From Lingula anatina (lineage: Eukaryota; Brachiopoda; Lingulata; Lingulida; Lingulidae): DNA of 64,000 nucleotides. The stretch spans positions 329,852-393,851 of the forward strand of contig NW_019773859.1 of assembly GCF_001039355.2 (NCBI RefSeq). The letters are read 5' to 3'. Of this stretch, positions 64,000-64,000 are shown piece after piece. The notes beneath the pieces were generated by a model that did no database searches, was not told the origin of the DNA, and worked only from the letters and a program-made list of their open reading frames with translations. How positions within the stretch are numbered: the stretch's first letter is position 1; every line of letters starts with the position of its first letter. The position numbers and the translations under genes are program-made.

Positions 64000-64000
64000 T

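Noticed and set aside
1-64000. tRNA or rRNA genes
   Set aside because: I looked for B-box words (GGTTCGAnnCC) and rRNA signatures on both strands and found no convincing match. A covariance-model search would be decisive.

Overview
This window looks like nuclear DNA from an invertebrate animal. It is AT-rich, its genes are split into many short exons with GT-AG introns, it carries several DNA-transposon families, and its gene set (LRRC27-like, FAM193A, RNF4, a secreted MAM protein, EFCAB9, SIAE) is typical of bilaterians. EFCAB9 implies a species with CatSper-bearing sperm. Dispersed TAGGCCTA words and cut-and-paste elements would suit a marine spiralian or ambulacrarian, but I cannot fix the phylum. 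All genes are eukaryotic; there is no operon, CRISPR array or phage.

Layout. 1-6.8 kb holds no gene, only simple repeats. 6.9-13.7 kb (+) is an LRRC27-like gene. 14.0-16.2 kb is an intergenic space with a 457-base assembly gap. 16.2-29.2 kb (-) is a complete 18-exon FAM193 gene; its exons join into one open frame of 1,560 residues. 30.7-34.2 kb (-) is a complete 7-exon RNF4 gene (218 residues). 34.2-37.1 kb is intergenic. 37.1-53.6 kb (+) is a 5-exon gene for a secreted coiled-coil/MAM protein (472 residues) with large, transposon-filled introns. 55.0-57.0 kb (-) is a 4-exon EFCAB9 gene (334 residues) ending in a CaaX box. 58.8-62.9 kb (-) is the 3' two thirds of a sialate O-acetylesterase gene. 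63.1-64.0 kb is an internally deleted Tc1/mariner element.

How the parts relate. RNF4 and FAM193 lie in tandem on one strand, RNF4 upstream, as in the human 4p16.3 region, so this is probably ancient linkage. RNF4 is a SUMO-targeted ubiquitin ligase. FAM193 is a large cysteine-motif protein of poorly known function. LRRC27 and FAM193 share an identical 13-base YY1-like word about 110-130 bases before their start codons. The window also splits into two CpG regimes: CpG-poor over LRRC27, FAM193, RNF4 and SIAE, and CpG-rich over the MAM gene and EFCAB9. This is the pattern expected from mosaic gene-body methylation in invertebrates.

The items most worth following up are the five CxCxxC motifs spread through FAM193, the EFCAB9 with a predicted prenylated tail, the secreted protein that joins an angiopoietin-like N-terminus and coiled coil to a MAM domain, and several transposon families with clear ends. 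Exon boundaries were worked out by hand from splice sites and reading-frame phase. Gene names rest on recognised sequence patterns, not on a database search.
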